64,000 nucleotides of DNA from Tersicoccus sp. Bi-70 (GTDB lineage: Bacteria > Actinomycetota > Actinomycetes > Actinomycetales > Micrococcaceae). The notes beneath the pieces were generated by a model. That model did not search any database. It was not told the DNA's origin and saw only the letters and a list, made by a program, of their open reading frames with translations. Numbering within the stretch: position 1 is the first letter of the stretch; each line of letters starts with the position of its first letter. The translations under genes and the position numbers were made by a program. Shown here piece after piece: positions 25,549 to 35,283 of the stretch. The stretch spans positions 62,001-126,000 of the forward strand of contig NZ_MIEU01000016.1 in NCBI RefSeq assembly GCF_001968825.1, given 5' to 3'.

Positions 25549-26633
25549 CCCCGGCCGAGCACGCCCACGGTAGTCATCTCGCCGAGGCGGGGGCAGCGAC
25601 GGAGGACGTCGCGACGACGCCCGGGCCCGGCTCCGCCACGAGCCCCGCGATCGCCACCAGCGGGCTGACCAAGACCTTCGGCCGCCACACCGCCGTCGAC
25701 TCACTCGACCTGATCGTGCCCCGGGCGAGCGTGTTCGGCTTCCTCGGGCCCAACGGGTCGGGCAAGACGACGACGATCCGCATGCTGCTGGGTCTCGTCG
25801 CGCCGACCAGCGGGCGGGCGGAGATCCTCGGCGAGTCCGTGCCCGACCGGCTCGCCCGCGTGCTGCCCCACGTCGGGGCGCTCGTCGAGGGGCCGGCCTT
25901 CTACCCGTTCCTGCACGGCGAGGCGAACCTGCGCCGACTCGACACGGCGGACCCGCTCGCCTCGCCCCGCACGCGCACCGCCCGGATCGGGACGGCGCTG
26001 GAACGCGTCGGGCTCACGCACGCGGCCCGGAAGAAGGTACACGCCTACTCGCTCGGCATGAAACAGCGCCTCGGCCTGGCCGCGGCGCTGCTCGCGCCCC
26101 GGGAGCTGCTCGTGCTCGACGAGCCGACCAACGGGCTCGACCCGCAGGGCACCCGGGAGGTGCGGGCCCTCATCCGCTCGCTCGCCGACGACGGCACGAC
26201 GGTCTTCGTCTCGACCCATCTGCTCGCCGAGGTCGAGCAGGTCTGCACCCACGCGGCGGTGCTGCGCGCCGGCCGCCTGGTCGCGCAGGGCACGCTGGAG
26301 GACCTGCGCGGGGAGAGCCGGTCCCGGGTGGAGGTGCACACCCCGGACACCGACGCCGCCGTCGCGGTCCTCGCCCGGCTCGGGATGTCGGTCGAACCCG
26401 GGGGCCCGGAGACGGTCACGGCCGCCTACCCGGTCATGAGCGCCGGCGAGCAGACCGGCACGCAGGCCGGCGAACAGGCAGGCGGGCGGTCCGGTGACGG
26501 CGTCACGCCGGAGGCGGTGGTCGCGGCCCTCGTCGACGCCGGCGTGCGCGTGCGCGGCTTCACCTCGGCCGGCGCCACGCTCGAGCAGCGGTTCGTCGAG
26601 CTCACCGGCGAGGGCTTCGATGTCGCCGGCTGA
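25545..26633 (+). CDS. ABC transporter ATP-binding protein
   Basis: A 362-residue ATPase with Walker A GPNGSGKT, signature YSLGMKQRLGLAAALL and Walker B LLVLDEPTNGLDP. The subfamily resembles bacitracin/antibiotic-peptide type exporters (one ATPase with a separate ABC-2 type permease). The N-terminal ~35 residues are a low-complexity extension, and the C-terminus carries a ~25-residue Gln/Gly/Ala insert. The GTG at 25545 overlaps the LolA-like stop by four bases; the stop lies 14 bases inside the permease gene. Confidence 0.92.
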   Translation: MTPAEHAHGSHLAEAGAATEDVATTPGPGSATSPAIATSGLTKTFGRHTAVDSLDLIVPRASVFGFLGPNGSGKTTTIRMLLGLVAPTSGRAEILGESVPDRLARVLPHVGALVEGPAFYPFLHGEANLRRLDTADPLASPRTRTARIGTALERVGLTHAARKKVHAYSLGMKQRLGLAAALLAPRELLVLDEPTNGLDPQGTREVRALIRSLADDGTTVFVSTHLLAEVEQVCTHAAVLRAGRLVAQGTLEDLRGESRSRVEVHTPDTDAAVAVLARLGMSVEPGGPETVTAAYPVMSAGEQTGTQAGEQAGGRSGDGVTPEAVVAALVDAGVRVRGFTSAGATLEQRFVELTGEGFDVAG

Positions 26634-27522
26634 GCGGCGCCCGCTCCCCGCGACCGGGACGGGGACGCAGACCGGGACGCAGAGCCGCGCCGGCAGTGTC
26701 CGGGCGAACGGGCTCGCCCTGTTCCGCTCGGAGGTCGGCATCCTGTTCCGCCGCCGGCGCACGTGGGCGATGCTCGCGGCGCTCGCAGCGGTGCCCGTCC
26801 TGATCGGGCTCGCGGTGCGCTTCTCCCCCGGCCGGGCGGCGAGCGGGCGCGGCCCGGCGTTCCTCGACCAGGTCACCCATAACGGATTGTTCGCGGGCGT
26901 CGTCGGCCTGGTCGTGAGCATGCCGCTGTTCCTGCCGCTGACCGTCGGCGTCGTCGCCGGGGACACGATCGCGGGTGAGGCCGGCGTGGGGACGCTGCGC
27001 TATCTGCTCGCGGCCCCTGCCGGGCGGGTGCGGCTGCTGGTCGTCAAGTACGCCGCGACCGTCGTGTTCTGCCTCGCGGCGGCCCTGGCCGTCGTGGCCG
27101 GGGGCGTCCTCGTCGGCCTGACCCTCTTCCCGCTCGGCTCCGCCACCCTGCTCTCCGGGGACACGATCGGCACCGCCGAGGCCCTGGGCCGGCTGACCCT
27201 GATGGCTGGATACGTGACCGTGTCCCTGCTCGGCCTGGCCGCGATCGGCCTGTTCGTCTCGACGCTGACCACGGTGCCGGTGGGGGCGATGGCGACGACG
27301 ATCGTGCTCGCCGTCGTCTCGCAGGTGCTCGGCAGCCTCGACCAGCTCGACTGGCTGCACCCGTGGCTGTTCACCGATCACTGGCTCGACGTCGCCGACC
27401 TGCTCCGCCAGCCGATCGCGTGGGGGTCCTTCGGCGCGAACGCCCTGCTGCAGGCGGCCTGGGTCGCCCTGTTCGGCGCGCTCGCCTACGGCCGGTTCAC
27501 GACGAAGGACATCCTCAGCTGA
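26620..27522 (+). CDS. ABC-2 type permease
   Basis: A 300-residue membrane protein with about six helices: RTWAMLAALAAVPVLIGLAV, FAGVVGLVVSMPLFLPLTVG, and later hydrophobic blocks. The segment AGDTIAGEAGVGTLRYLLAAPAGRVRLLVVKY is the typical cytoplasmic loop of this class. The start ATG at 26620 overlaps the ATPase gene by 14 bases. Together with the ATPase it should export an unknown substrate. Palindromic element copy B begins 12 bases after the stop. Confidence 0.9.
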   Translation: MSPAERRPLPATGTGTQTGTQSRAGSVRANGLALFRSEVGILFRRRRTWAMLAALAAVPVLIGLAVRFSPGRAASGRGPAFLDQVTHNGLFAGVVGLVVSMPLFLPLTVGVVAGDTIAGEAGVGTLRYLLAAPAGRVRLLVVKYAATVVFCLAAALAVVAGGVLVGLTLFPLGSATLLSGDTIGTAEALGRLTLMAGYVTVSLLGLAAIGLFVSTLTTVPVGAMATTIVLAVVSQVLGSLDQLDWLHPWLFTDHWLDVADLLRQPIAWGSFGANALLQAAWVALFGALAYGRFTTKDILS

Positions 27523-27534
27523 CGCCGCCCCCCG

Positions 27535-27606
27535 GCCAGCTCGTCAATACATGTTCCATCCGAGGCGATTTCGCCTCGTTTCGGACATCAATCGACGAAC
27601 TGTGGC
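27535..27606. repeat. 71-bp dispersed palindromic element, copy B
   Basis: The left arm GCCAGCTCGTCAAT matches the other copies; the right arm read backwards is GGCCACAGTTCGTCGAT. The central hairpin is CGAGGCGATTTCGCCTCG, a different sequence from the other copies but again a perfect hairpin. It fills the gap between two convergent genes, 12 and 4 bases from their stop codons. Confidence 0.75.
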
Positions 27607-27610
27607 CGGA

Positions 27611-28930
27611 TCAGAGGCCGAACGTCTCGGTGTCCTCGAAGGGACCGACGACGACGGTGCTGCGGGGGCCGGAAGCGAGCGTGCGTGCCAGCGCGGTGAC
27701 CTGGGCCGGCGTCACCCGCTGCACCCGGTCGAGCGACTCGTCCAGGTCGATGAACCGGCCGTGCACCAGCTCGGCGCGGCCCAACCGCGACATCCGCGAG
27801 GCGGTGTCCTCGAGCCCGAGCACCAGCCCGCCGCGCAGCTGCCCCTTGGCCCGATCGAGTTCCTCGGCGTCGAGCCCGTGGTCGGCCAGGCGGCCCAGTT
27901 CGGACTCCAGCAGCCCGAGCACCTCCGGGACCCGTGCCGGGGAACAGCCGGCGTAGAGGCCGACGTATCCGGCATCGGCGTAGCCGGCGGCGAACGAGTA
28001 GGTCGAGTACGCCAGGCCGCGCTTCTCGCGGATCTCCTGGAAGAGGCGGGAGGACATGCCGCCGCCGAGCGCGGCGTTGAGCACGCTGAGGGCGAAGCGC
28101 CGGTCGTCGGTCGCGTTCAGCCCCCCGGTGCCGAGAATGATGTTGGCCTGCTCGACCGGGCGCTGCACCACCTGCAGCGCGGTTTCCGGGGTAATGACGG
28201 CCGCGGTCTCGGACCGGCGGTCCACCGGCACGGCGTCCGGGTCCAGTTCCCAGCCGGAGCGGCGCAGCGCCTCGAGGACCAGCCCGCACACGGCGTCGTG
28301 GTCGAGGCTGCCGGCGGCGGTGACGACCAGCTCGTCCGGCCGGTAGTAGCGCTGGTAGTGGGCGGACACGGACTCCCGGCCGACGCTGCGGATGATCTCC
28401 GGCGTGCCGCCGATGGGACGGCCCAGCGCGTGGTCCCCGAGGACCGCCGCGGCGAAGCGCTCGTGCGCGACGTCGGCGGGGTCGTCGCTGGCCATCGCCA
28501 GCTCCTCGAGGATCACGGTGCGCTCCTGCTCGAGTTCTTCCGCGTCCAGCGACGCCGAGGTGACCATGTCGGCCATCGTGGCGATCGCCATCGGCAGGTG
28601 CTCGTCGAGCACGTGCGCGTAGTAGCAGGTGCTCTCCTTCGCCGTCGCCGCGTTGGACTCCCCGCCGACGGCGTCGAACGCCGAGGCGATGTCCAGGGCG
28701 GAGCGCGTCGGGGTGCCCTTGAAGAGCAGGTGCTCGAGGAAGTGGGTGGATCCGTATTCGCCGGCCGCCTCGTCACGGGATCCGACCGCGATCCAGAAGC
28801 CGACGGTGACGGCGCGCTGCCCGGGCATCGCCTCGGTCAGCACCCGGACCCCGCCGGGCAGCACGGAGCGCCGCACGGGCGAGTCGGGGGCGGCCGGCCA
28901 GCCGGGGGCCGTGGTCGAGGCGGTGGTCAT
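27611..28930 (-). CDS. M16 family zinc metallopeptidase
   Basis: A 439-residue peptidase of the pitrilysin/processing-peptidase family. The inverted zinc motif HxxEH is present as HFLEHLLFKGT (near residue 64), with the distal Glu in the EELEQERTVILEEL region, and the second half carries the family RxxY-type segment IREKRGLAYSTYSF. The gene lies immediately downstream of pnp in most actinobacteria, as here. The ATG at 28930 has AAGGAG 7 bases upstream. A terminator hairpin separates it from pnp. Confidence 0.93.
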   Translation of the reverse strand: MTTASTTAPGWPAAPDSPVRRSVLPGGVRVLTEAMPGQRAVTVGFWIAVGSRDEAAGEYGSTHFLEHLLFKGTPTRSALDIASAFDAVGGESNAATAKESTCYYAHVLDEHLPMAIATMADMVTSASLDAEELEQERTVILEELAMASDDPADVAHERFAAAVLGDHALGRPIGGTPEIIRSVGRESVSAHYQRYYRPDELVVTAAGSLDHDAVCGLVLEALRRSGWELDPDAVPVDRRSETAAVITPETALQVVQRPVEQANIILGTGGLNATDDRRFALSVLNAALGGGMSSRLFQEIREKRGLAYSTYSFAAGYADAGYVGLYAGCSPARVPEVLGLLESELGRLADHGLDAEELDRAKGQLRGGLVLGLEDTASRMSRLGRAELVHGRFIDLDESLDRVQRVTPAQVTALARTLASGPRSTVVVGPFEDTETFGL

Positions 28931-28990
28931 GCGTCGCTCCTTCGATGGACGAGCGGGGTGGGCGGGAGCGTTCTCCCGCGGAAAGACGGC

Positions 28991-29023
28991 AGGAGGCCCG
29001 CCGCACGTGGCGGCGGACCTCCT
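28991..29023 (-). terminator. hairpin terminator between pnp and the M16 peptidase gene
   Basis: AGGAGGCCCGCCGC pairs with GCGGCGGACCTCCT across a 5-base loop, one mismatch. It lies 60 bases after the pnp stop. Confidence 0.75.
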
Positions 29024-29082
29024 TTCGGTGCCTGGTCGGACGGTGCCGGTCAGGCGGTGTCCCGGAGCCCGGGACGGGCGGA

Positions 29083-31365
29083 TCAGCCCTCGGCCGGAGC
29101 CTCGGCGTGCGCCCGCTCGCCGGCGTCGCCGGAGCCGGTGTCCGCGTCGTCGTCGACCACGGGAGAGAGCGAGAGCTTGCCCCGGTCGTCGACCTTGGTG
29201 ATCTCGACCTGGACCTTCTGGCCCACACCCACGACGTCGTCGACGTTGTCGACCCGCTTGCCACCGGCGAGCTTGCGCAGCTCGGAGATGTGCAGCAGGC
29301 CGTCCTTGCCCGGCGTCAGCGAGACGAACGCGCCGAAGGTCGTGGTCTTGACCACGGTGCCCAGGTAGCGCTCCCCCACCTCGGGGACCTGCGGGTTGGC
29401 GATCGCGTTGATCGCCGACCGTGCGGCCTCCGCGGACGGGCCGTCGGTGGCGCCGATGTACACGGTGCCGTCGTCCTCGATGGAGATGTCCGTGCCGGTG
29501 TCGTCCTGGATCTGGTTGATCATCTTGCCCTTGGGCCCGATGACCTCGCCGATCTTGTCGACCGGGACGCGGACGCTGATCACGCGGGGCGCGAACTCGC
29601 TCATCTCGTCCGGGCCGTCGATGGCGGCGGCCAGCACTCCGAGGATGTGCAGGCGGGCCTCGCGGGCCTGCTTCAGCGCCGCGGCCAGCACGGAGGCCGG
29701 GATGCCGTCGAGCTTGGTGTCCAGCTGGATGGCGGTGACGAACTCGCTCGTGCCGGCGACCTTGAAGTCCATGTCGCCGAACGCGTCCTCGGCGCCGAGG
29801 ATGTCGGTCAGGGCCGCGTAGCGGGTCTCCCCGTCGACCTCGTCGGAGACCAGGCCCATGGCGATGCCGGCCACCGGGGCGCGCAGCGGCACACCGGCGT
29901 TGAGCAGCGACAGGGTCGAGGCGCACACGGAGCCCATCGACGTCGAGCCGTTGGAGCCCAGCGCCTCCGAGACCTGACGGATCGCGTAGGGGAACTCCTC
30001 ACGCGTCGGCAGGATCGGCACGATCGCCCGCTCGGCGAGCGCGCCGTGACCGATCTCGCGCCGCTTGGGCGAGCCGACCCGGCCGGTCTCACCGACGGAG
30101 AACGGCGGGAAGTTGTAGTTGTGCATGTACCGCTTGTGCTTGACGGGCGACAGCGAGTCGATCTGCTGCTCCATCTTGAGCATGTTCAGCGTGGTGACAC
30201 CCAGGATCTGGGTCTCGCCGCGCTCGAAGATTGCGGAACCGTGCACGCGCGGCAGCACCTCGACCTCGGCGGTCAGGCTGCGGATGTCGGTCAGGCCGCG
30301 GCCGTCGATGCGGACCTGCTCGCGCAGGATCCGCTGGCGGACGACCTTCTTGGTCACGGCGTTGAACGCGCCGGCGACCTCCTTGCCACGACCCGCGAAC
30401 TGCGCGCCCTCACCGGCGAGCCGGTCGACGGTCGACTTCAGCAGGGCGTCGGACGCGGCCTCGCGCTCCTGCTTGGCGGCGATGGCGAAGACGCGGCCGA
30501 TCTCGTCGGACGCCTCGGCGGCGACGACGTCGTAGACGTCCTGCTCGTAGTCCTTGAAGACCGGCAGCTCGATCGCGGGCTTCTGCGCGCGGCCGGCCAG
30601 GTCGGACTGCGCGTCGCACAGGGCGCGGATGAACGGCTTGGCCGCCTCCAGACCCTCGGCGACGGTCTCCTCGGTCGGAGCCGGGGCGCCCTGCTCCTTG
30701 ATCAGCGTCCAGGCGTTGTCGGTCGCCTCGGCCTCGACCATCATGATGGCGACGTCGTCGCCGGCGCCGCCGGAAACGATCCTGCCCGCCACGACCATCG
30801 AGAACACGGCGTTCTCGAGCTCGGAGTGCTTCGGGAACGCGACCCACTGGGCGCCGCCGTTGCCGTCGGTCACCAGCGCCACGCGGACGCCGCCGATCGG
30901 GCCGGAGAACGGGGCACCGGTCAGCTGGGTGGACATGGACGCGGCGTTGATGGCCACGGCGTCGTACAGCTCGTCCGGGTTGACGGACATGACCGTGATG
31001 ACGACCTGGACCTCGTTGCGCAGGCCCTTGGTGAAGGCGGGGCGCAGGGGGCGGTCGATCAGGCGGCAGGCCAGGATCGCGTCCGTGCTGGGACGGCCCT
31101 CACGCCGGAAGAAGGAGCCGGGGATGCGGCCGGCGGCGTACATCCGCTCCTCCACGTCCACGGTCAGGGGGAAGAAGTCGAAGCCCTCGCGCGGCGACTT
31201 GCCGATCGCGGTGGCGGACAGCATCGACGTGTCGTCATCGATGTAGACCATCGCCGCACCGGCGGCCTGCTGGGCCAGCCGGCCGGTCTCGAATCGGACC
31301 GTGCGCTTGCCGAAGCGGCCGTTGTCGATGACGGCCTCGGCGTACTTGATCTCGGGACCCTCCAT
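29083..31365 (-). CDS. pnp: polynucleotide phosphorylase
   Basis: PNPase degrades RNA phosphorolytically from the 3' end and adds tails; in actinobacteria it doubles as guanosine pentaphosphate synthetase. The 760-residue protein has two RNase PH domains ([25 protein letters not shown] in the first; [20 protein letters not shown] and [20 protein letters not shown] in the second), then KH ([13 protein letters not shown]) and S1 ([15 protein letters not shown]) domains. The ATG at 31365 follows GGAGGTG. An acidic tail ends the protein. A perfect 20-bp palindrome lies in its leader. Confidence 0.97.
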   Translation of the reverse strand: MEGPEIKYAEAVIDNGRFGKRTVRFETGRLAQQAAGAAMVYIDDDTSMLSATAIGKSPREGFDFFPLTVDVEERMYAAGRIPGSFFRREGRPSTDAILACRLIDRPLRPAFTKGLRNEVQVVITVMSVNPDELYDAVAINAASMSTQLTGAPFSGPIGGVRVALVTDGNGGAQWVAFPKHSELENAVFSMVVAGRIVSGGAGDDVAIMMVEAEATDNAWTLIKEQGAPAPTEETVAEGLEAAKPFIRALCDAQSDLAGRAQKPAIELPVFKDYEQDVYDVVAAEASDEIGRVFAIAAKQEREAASDALLKSTVDRLAGEGAQFAGRGKEVAGAFNAVTKKVVRQRILREQVRIDGRGLTDIRSLTAEVEVLPRVHGSAIFERGETQILGVTTLNMLKMEQQIDSLSPVKHKRYMHNYNFPPFSVGETGRVGSPKRREIGHGALAERAIVPILPTREEFPYAIRQVSEALGSNGSTSMGSVCASTLSLLNAGVPLRAPVAGIAMGLVSDEVDGETRYAALTDILGAEDAFGDMDFKVAGTSEFVTAIQLDTKLDGIPASVLAAALKQAREARLHILGVLAAAIDGPDEMSEFAPRVISVRVPVDKIGEVIGPKGKMINQIQDDTGTDISIEDDGTVYIGATDGPSAEAARSAINAIANPQVPEVGERYLGTVVKTTTFGAFVSLTPGKDGLLHISELRKLAGGKRVDNVDDVVGVGQKVQVEITKVDDRGKLSLSPVVDDDADTGSGDAGERAHAEAPAEG

Positions 31366-31410
31366 GAAGAAGGTCACCTCCGTTTCTGTGATCGTGGCCG
31401 CGCCTCCGCA

Positions 31411-31430
31411 CCGCGCGGAGCTCCGCGCGG
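31411..31430. promoter_or_regulatory. 20-bp perfect palindrome in the pnp leader
   Basis: CCGCGCGGAGCTCCGCGCGG is self-complementary and lies 45 bases before the pnp start within a 331-base gap after rpsO. Stem-loops in pnp leaders are RNase III targets in enterobacteria and occur in Streptomyces rpsO-pnp; the same role here is inference. The rest of 31366-31696 shows no reading frame or clear promoter. Confidence 0.55.
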
Positions 31431-31696
31431 GTGGCAACCGGTCTTCGATCGAGATCCCCGGGGCGGTTCCGCGTCGCAGAGGACGAGGCGCCCGGAGATC
31501 ACTACCGAGGACCGCAGCTGCCGTCGGGGGCGCTGGCCGGGATTGTTCGGATTCCCGCTCCCTCACTCATCGGCGTCGATGGCCGATGGTGCAGGAACAG
31601 GAAAGACGGCCGACACCGGTCCCCGCCCGGCGGATCGACCGCCGGTCCGGGCACGTGGGTGTCCAGCCGCCTTCCAGTGTATCGGTGCGGGTGCGC

Positions 31697-31966
31697 TCAG
31701 CGGCGCAGGCCGAGCCGTTCGATCAGGGACCGGTACCGGGTGATGTCGGTGTCGTGCAGGTAGGTCAGCAGCCGGCGACGGCGGCCGACCAGGGCCATCA
31801 GACCGCGACGGGTGTGGTGGTCGTGCTTGTGCACCTTCAGGTGTTCGGTCAGGTCCCGGATCCGCTGGGACAGCAGGGCCACCTGGACCTCGGGCGAACC
31901 GGTGTCGCCCTCGCCGGTGGCGTAGTCGGACATGATCTGCTGCTTCGTGGCGGCATCGAGTGCCAT
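31697..31966 (-). CDS. rpsO: 30S ribosomal protein S15
   Basis: The 89-residue protein is the standard length of S15 and shows its conserved sequence: [35 protein letters not shown] and [20 protein letters not shown]15 binds the central domain of 16S rRNA early in assembly. Its ATG follows AAGGAG. rpsO-pnp adjacency is the classical order. Confidence 0.98.
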   Translation of the reverse strand: MALDAATKQQIMSDYATGEGDTGSPEVQVALLSQRIRDLTEHLKVHKHDHHTRRGLMALVGRRRRLLTYLHDTDITRYRSLIERLGLRR

Positions 31967-32240
31967 GGGTAACTCCTTCGAGTCAGTACCGTGTCAGTGC
32001 GGTGCCGTCGCGAGGACGGCGAGGGAACGGCAACCACGGACTGCAGCCGGACCTAGCGAACGAGTCTATCAGCACCGTGGACAGGTCGCGTGCCGCCGTC
32101 TACCCTGTGTGCTGTTCAGCGAACCCGCCGGGTCGGTGGGGGTGCGCGCGGCCCGGTCCGTCCCGGGTGCGCCAGGTCCGCTGCGGGGGGACCACCGGGC
32201 TCGACGCCGGGTCTCCACGCCCACTCGCATCGGAGTCACC
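31967..32240. other. divergent intergenic region, rpsO and ScyD-like gene
   Basis: The 274 bases between two divergent starts must hold both promoters. The rpsO Shine-Dalgarno (AAGGAG) and the ScyD-like Shine-Dalgarno (GGAG) are visible at the two ends; I see no clear operator or hairpin. Confidence 0.4.
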
Positions 32241-33401
32241 ATGCGCCGAACACTCATCTCGCTGTGCACCGCCCTCGCCCTGACCCTCACCGGAGCCGCC
32301 GCGGCCGGACCCGCCCAGGCGGCCGCCCGCGGACCCGCCCCGGGCACCCCGACACCCATCACGGGGGCCGACCTCGTCACGCCGCTCTCCGTCGCCGCGG
32401 GGCGCGGTTCGTCCGTCCTGTTCACGCAGAACTTCGCCGGGCTGCTCAACCGCACGGACGCGCGCGGCAACGTCACCACGGTGTACCGGACGAGCACGCC
32501 CGGCGCCGAGGTCGGTGCCGTCTCCTACCGGTTCGGGACCACGTTCTTCGCCGAGAACACGGGCGCCGGCCCGGACCCGGCACCGAACACCGGTCTGATC
32601 CGCTCGATCTCGCGCGGCGGCACCGTCCGGACCCTCGCCGACGTGGCGGCGTACGAGGCGCGGGTCAACCCGGACGGCGGCGTCCGGTACGGGTTCCGCG
32701 ACCTGCCCGCCTCCTGCCTCGCGCAGGTGCCGGCAGAGGTCCCGGGCTCCTACCTCGGGGAGGCGGACTCGCATCCCTACGCCACCGAACCCACCGCACA
32801 CGAGGTGTTCGTCGCCGACGCCGGGGGCAACGACGTCGTCGGCGTCGACCGGCGCACGGGCCGGGTCCGGACGGTCGCGGTGCTGCCGCCGTCGGTCACG
32901 CACGTCACCGCGCAGGCCGCGCAGGCGACGGGCCTGCCGGCGTGCACCGTGGGGCACGACTACTACTTCGAGCCGGTGCCGACGGACGTGCGGCGGGGCT
33001 GGGACGGCTGGATGTACGTCTCGACGCTGCCGGGCGGGCCGGAGGATCCCTCGCTGGGCGCCCGTGGCGCCGTCTACCGGGTGAACCCGTCGAACGGCCG
33101 GGTGCAGCTCGTCGCCGGCGGGCTGGCCTCGCCCACCGGCCTCGCCTTCAGCGCCCGCGGCGACCTGTACGTGGCGGAGCTGTTCGGGAACCGGGTGTCG
33201 GTCATCCCCCGCGGCTCGCACACGGCGCGTCCGTTCCTGTCGGTCCCGCTGCCGGCCGACGTGTCGGTCAAGGGCTGCACGCTGTACGTGGCGACGAATG
33301 CGCTGCCTGGCGACAACGCGCCGCCGGCGGGTCAGATCGTCCGGGTCAGCCTCGCGGGCGAACGGCGCGGTTCCGTCGGCCCCAACCAGGACGCCGACTG
33401 A
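32241..33401 (+). CDS. secreted ScyD/ScyE family beta-propeller protein
   Basis: A 386-residue exported protein: signal peptide MRRTLISLCTALALTLTGAA ending near PAQA, then propeller-like blades with NPDGG, TAHEVFVADAGGNDVVGVDR, VYRVNPSNGRVQLVAGGLASPTGLAF and GDLYVAELFGNRVSVI, typical of the ScyD/ScyE (NHL/SMP-30-like) group. The family name comes from scytonemin clusters, but actinobacterial members are of unknown function. The ATG at 32241 has GGAG 5 bases before it. It is a single gene, convergent with ribF. Confidence 0.85.
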   Translation: MRRTLISLCTALALTLTGAAAAGPAQAAARGPAPGTPTPITGADLVTPLSVAAGRGSSVLFTQNFAGLLNRTDARGNVTTVYRTSTPGAEVGAVSYRFGTTFFAENTGAGPDPAPNTGLIRSISRGGTVRTLADVAAYEARVNPDGGVRYGFRDLPASCLAQVPAEVPGSYLGEADSHPYATEPTAHEVFVADAGGNDVVGVDRRTGRVRTVAVLPPSVTHVTAQAAQATGLPACTVGHDYYFEPVPTDVRRGWDGWMYVSTLPGGPEDPSLGARGAVYRVNPSNGRVQLVAGGLASPTGLAFSARGDLYVAELFGNRVSVIPRGSHTARPFLSVPLPADVSVKGCTLYVATNALPGDNAPPAGQIVRVSLAGERRGSVGPNQDAD

Positions 33402-33435
33402 GCCGGCGACGGCCGGCCGAGGAGGCCGCCTGAGC

Positions 33436-33451
33436 GACCGGGCGCCCGGTC
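33436..33451. terminator. short palindrome between convergent genes
   Basis: GACCGGGCGCCCGGTC is a perfect 16-bp palindrome between the ScyD-like stop and the ribF stop, overlapping the ribF stop codon by two bases. It can serve both directions. Confidence 0.5.
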
Positions 33452-34457
33452 ACGCCCGCTGGGGATGACCGGGCGTCGGCGCGCCCTGGAGCACGGTTCG
33501 CGTGGTCTCGATGTCCAGGCGCATCTGCTCGATCAGCGCCTCGACCCCGGTGTAGGCGACCATGCCGCGGAGCAGCTCGATGAACTCGACGGCCACGCGC
33601 TGACCGTAGAGGTCGAAGACGTTCACGTCCTCCCCCGCCGGCCGGTCGATCACGTGCGCCTCCACCTGCCGGCTCACGCCCTCGAACGTCGGGTTGGAGC
33701 CCACCGAGATGGCCGCGGGCCAGCGGTCGCCGCGTTCGTCGATCAACCAGCCCGCGTAGACGCCGTCGGCCGGGATGTAGCCCACCGCGTCGGGGGCCAG
33801 GTTCGCCGTCGGGAAGCCGAGGGCCCGGCCGCGGGCCGCTCCGTGCACCACCAGTCCCCGCATGCGGTGGGGGCGGCCGAGGACGGTGGCGGCGGTGCGC
33901 ACGTCGCCCGCGTCGAGCGCCTCGCGGATCCAGGTGGACGATCCGCGCCGTTCCTGGCCCGGGTCGTCCGGATCGCCGGCGCCGAACTGGTACTCCTCGA
34001 TCACGGTCACGGCGAAGCCGTGGGCGGCGCCGAGCCGCTCCATCTCCTGCCGGTCCCCGGCGTTGTCCCGGCCCCAGCGCACGTCGTGGCCGACGACGAC
34101 GGCCCCGGCCCCCAGCGCGTCCAGGAAGACGTCGGTGATGAAGTCCTCGGCGGTGCTGCGGGCCAGCTCCGCGGTGTAGTGCATGACGAGCACGGCGTCG
34201 ACGCCGAGCTCGGCGAGGGCCTCGAGCCGGTCGTCCAGCCCCATGATGAGGGTCGGGGCGCTCTCGGGCCGGTGCACGGTGGCCGGGTGCGGGTCGAAGG
34301 TGACGACGACCGCGGGTACGGACCGCTGCCGGGCCTGCCGCACGAGTTCGGCGATCACCTGCTGGTGACCGCGGTGGACACCGTCGAAGTTGCCGATCGT
34401 CACCACGCTGGGTCCGAACCCGGCGGGCACCTCGGCGACATCAGGGAAGTACTGCAC
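33450..34457 (-). CDS. ribF: bifunctional riboflavin kinase / FAD synthetase
   Basis: RibF makes FMN from riboflavin and FAD from FMN. The 335-residue protein has the FAD synthetase half (TIGNFDGVHRGHQ, VVTFDPHP, STWIREALDAGDV) and the kinase half (RALGFPTANLAPDAV, GVYAGWL, AISVGSNPTFEGV, EAHVIDRP). The GTG at 34457 is chosen because GGAGATGGAGACGC precedes it; the ATG at 34505 would add a non-conserved basic leader. In many actinobacteria ribF follows truB; here four small genes lie between them. Confidence 0.95.
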   Translation of the reverse strand: MQYFPDVAEVPAGFGPSVVTIGNFDGVHRGHQQVIAELVRQARQRSVPAVVVTFDPHPATVHRPESAPTLIMGLDDRLEALAELGVDAVLVMHYTAELARSTAEDFITDVFLDALGAGAVVVGHDVRWGRDNAGDRQEMERLGAAHGFAVTVIEEYQFGAGDPDDPGQERRGSSTWIREALDAGDVRTAATVLGRPHRMRGLVVHGAARGRALGFPTANLAPDAVGYIPADGVYAGWLIDERGDRWPAAISVGSNPTFEGVSRQVEAHVIDRPAGEDVNVFDLYGQRVAVEFIELLRGMVAYTGVEALIEQMRLDIETTRTVLQGAPTPGHPQRA

Positions 34458-34518
34458 GCGTCTCCATCTCCTCGGGCGCCGCACCGGAATCGGCGGCGCC
34501 ACCATGAACGGCCGGCGG

Positions 34519-35220
34519 TCAGCGGCCGGAGGCCAGCGACCGCTTCAGCTCGACGGTCTTGGTGATCCAGCGGTGCCACACGAGCAGGGCCGCCGGGAAG
34601 GCCAGCTCGATGATCATCAACACGATCATCAGCCAGTGCGGGGTGCCGCCGACGATGGCCCACGAGATCACGCGGCCGACACCGCCGAAGAACACCATCA
34701 TGCACACGAGCCACAGCACCTCGACCCACCGGAACTTCACGGCGATCGCGATGAACGCGGCACCGACGCCGATCTCGACCGCGGCGAAGAACCGGAACTG
34801 GCTCTCGAGGGTGGGGTCGAAGGGGCCGCTCGGGGCGTCCGGCAGTCCGTGGGTGCCGGCGATGAGGAAGTAGGCGCCGACCGCGGCGAGTACGACGCCG
34901 ACGGCGATGACGACGGCGCGGAACGTGCCCCAGTCCGAGCCGGGGCGCGGCTCTGCCGGGGCCTTGCCGGCACGGCCCGGCTTCGCGGATCGGTCGGACT
35001 TCCCCGCCCGGTCGGCGTTGCCCGTTCCGCCCGTGGTGCCGGTGTCGCCGGGTCTCCCGGTGCCGGCGGTGCCAGTGCCGGCGGTGCCGGCGCGATCCTG
35101 CCCCGGGCGACCGGCGGCCGGAGCCGACGGCGCCCGGTCCGTGCCCGCGGGCTGCGCGGACCGACCGGCGCCCCGCTCGGGTTCGTCGGCGGGTCCAGGA
35201 CGGTTCGGGATCTGGGTCAC
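34519..35220 (-). CDS. DUF4345-like membrane protein
   Basis: A 233-residue protein whose first ~95 residues are a low-complexity Gly/Thr/Ala/Pro and charged region with GTAGTG repeats, followed by four membrane helices: FRAVVIAVGVVLAAVGAYFLI, FRFFAAVEIGVGAAFIAIAV, VLWLVCMMVFFGGVGRVISW and LMIVLMIIELAFPAALLVW. This matches DUF4345 in length and pattern; the function is unknown. The GTG start has no clear Shine-Dalgarno, so the true start could be further in. Confidence 0.7.
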   Translation of the reverse strand: MTQIPNRPGPADEPERGAGRSAQPAGTDRAPSAPAAGRPGQDRAGTAGTGTAGTGRPGDTGTTGGTGNADRAGKSDRSAKPGRAGKAPAEPRPGSDWGTFRAVVIAVGVVLAAVGAYFLIAGTHGLPDAPSGPFDPTLESQFRFFAAVEIGVGAAFIAIAVKFRWVEVLWLVCMMVFFGGVGRVISWAIVGGTPHWLMIVLMIIELAFPAALLVWHRWITKTVELKRSLASGR

Positions 35221-35283
35221 GGGAGGTGCCTCGATTCGTGGTGGCTGACGCGACGGGGGTCCGGCGGCTGCCTTCTCAGTTTC

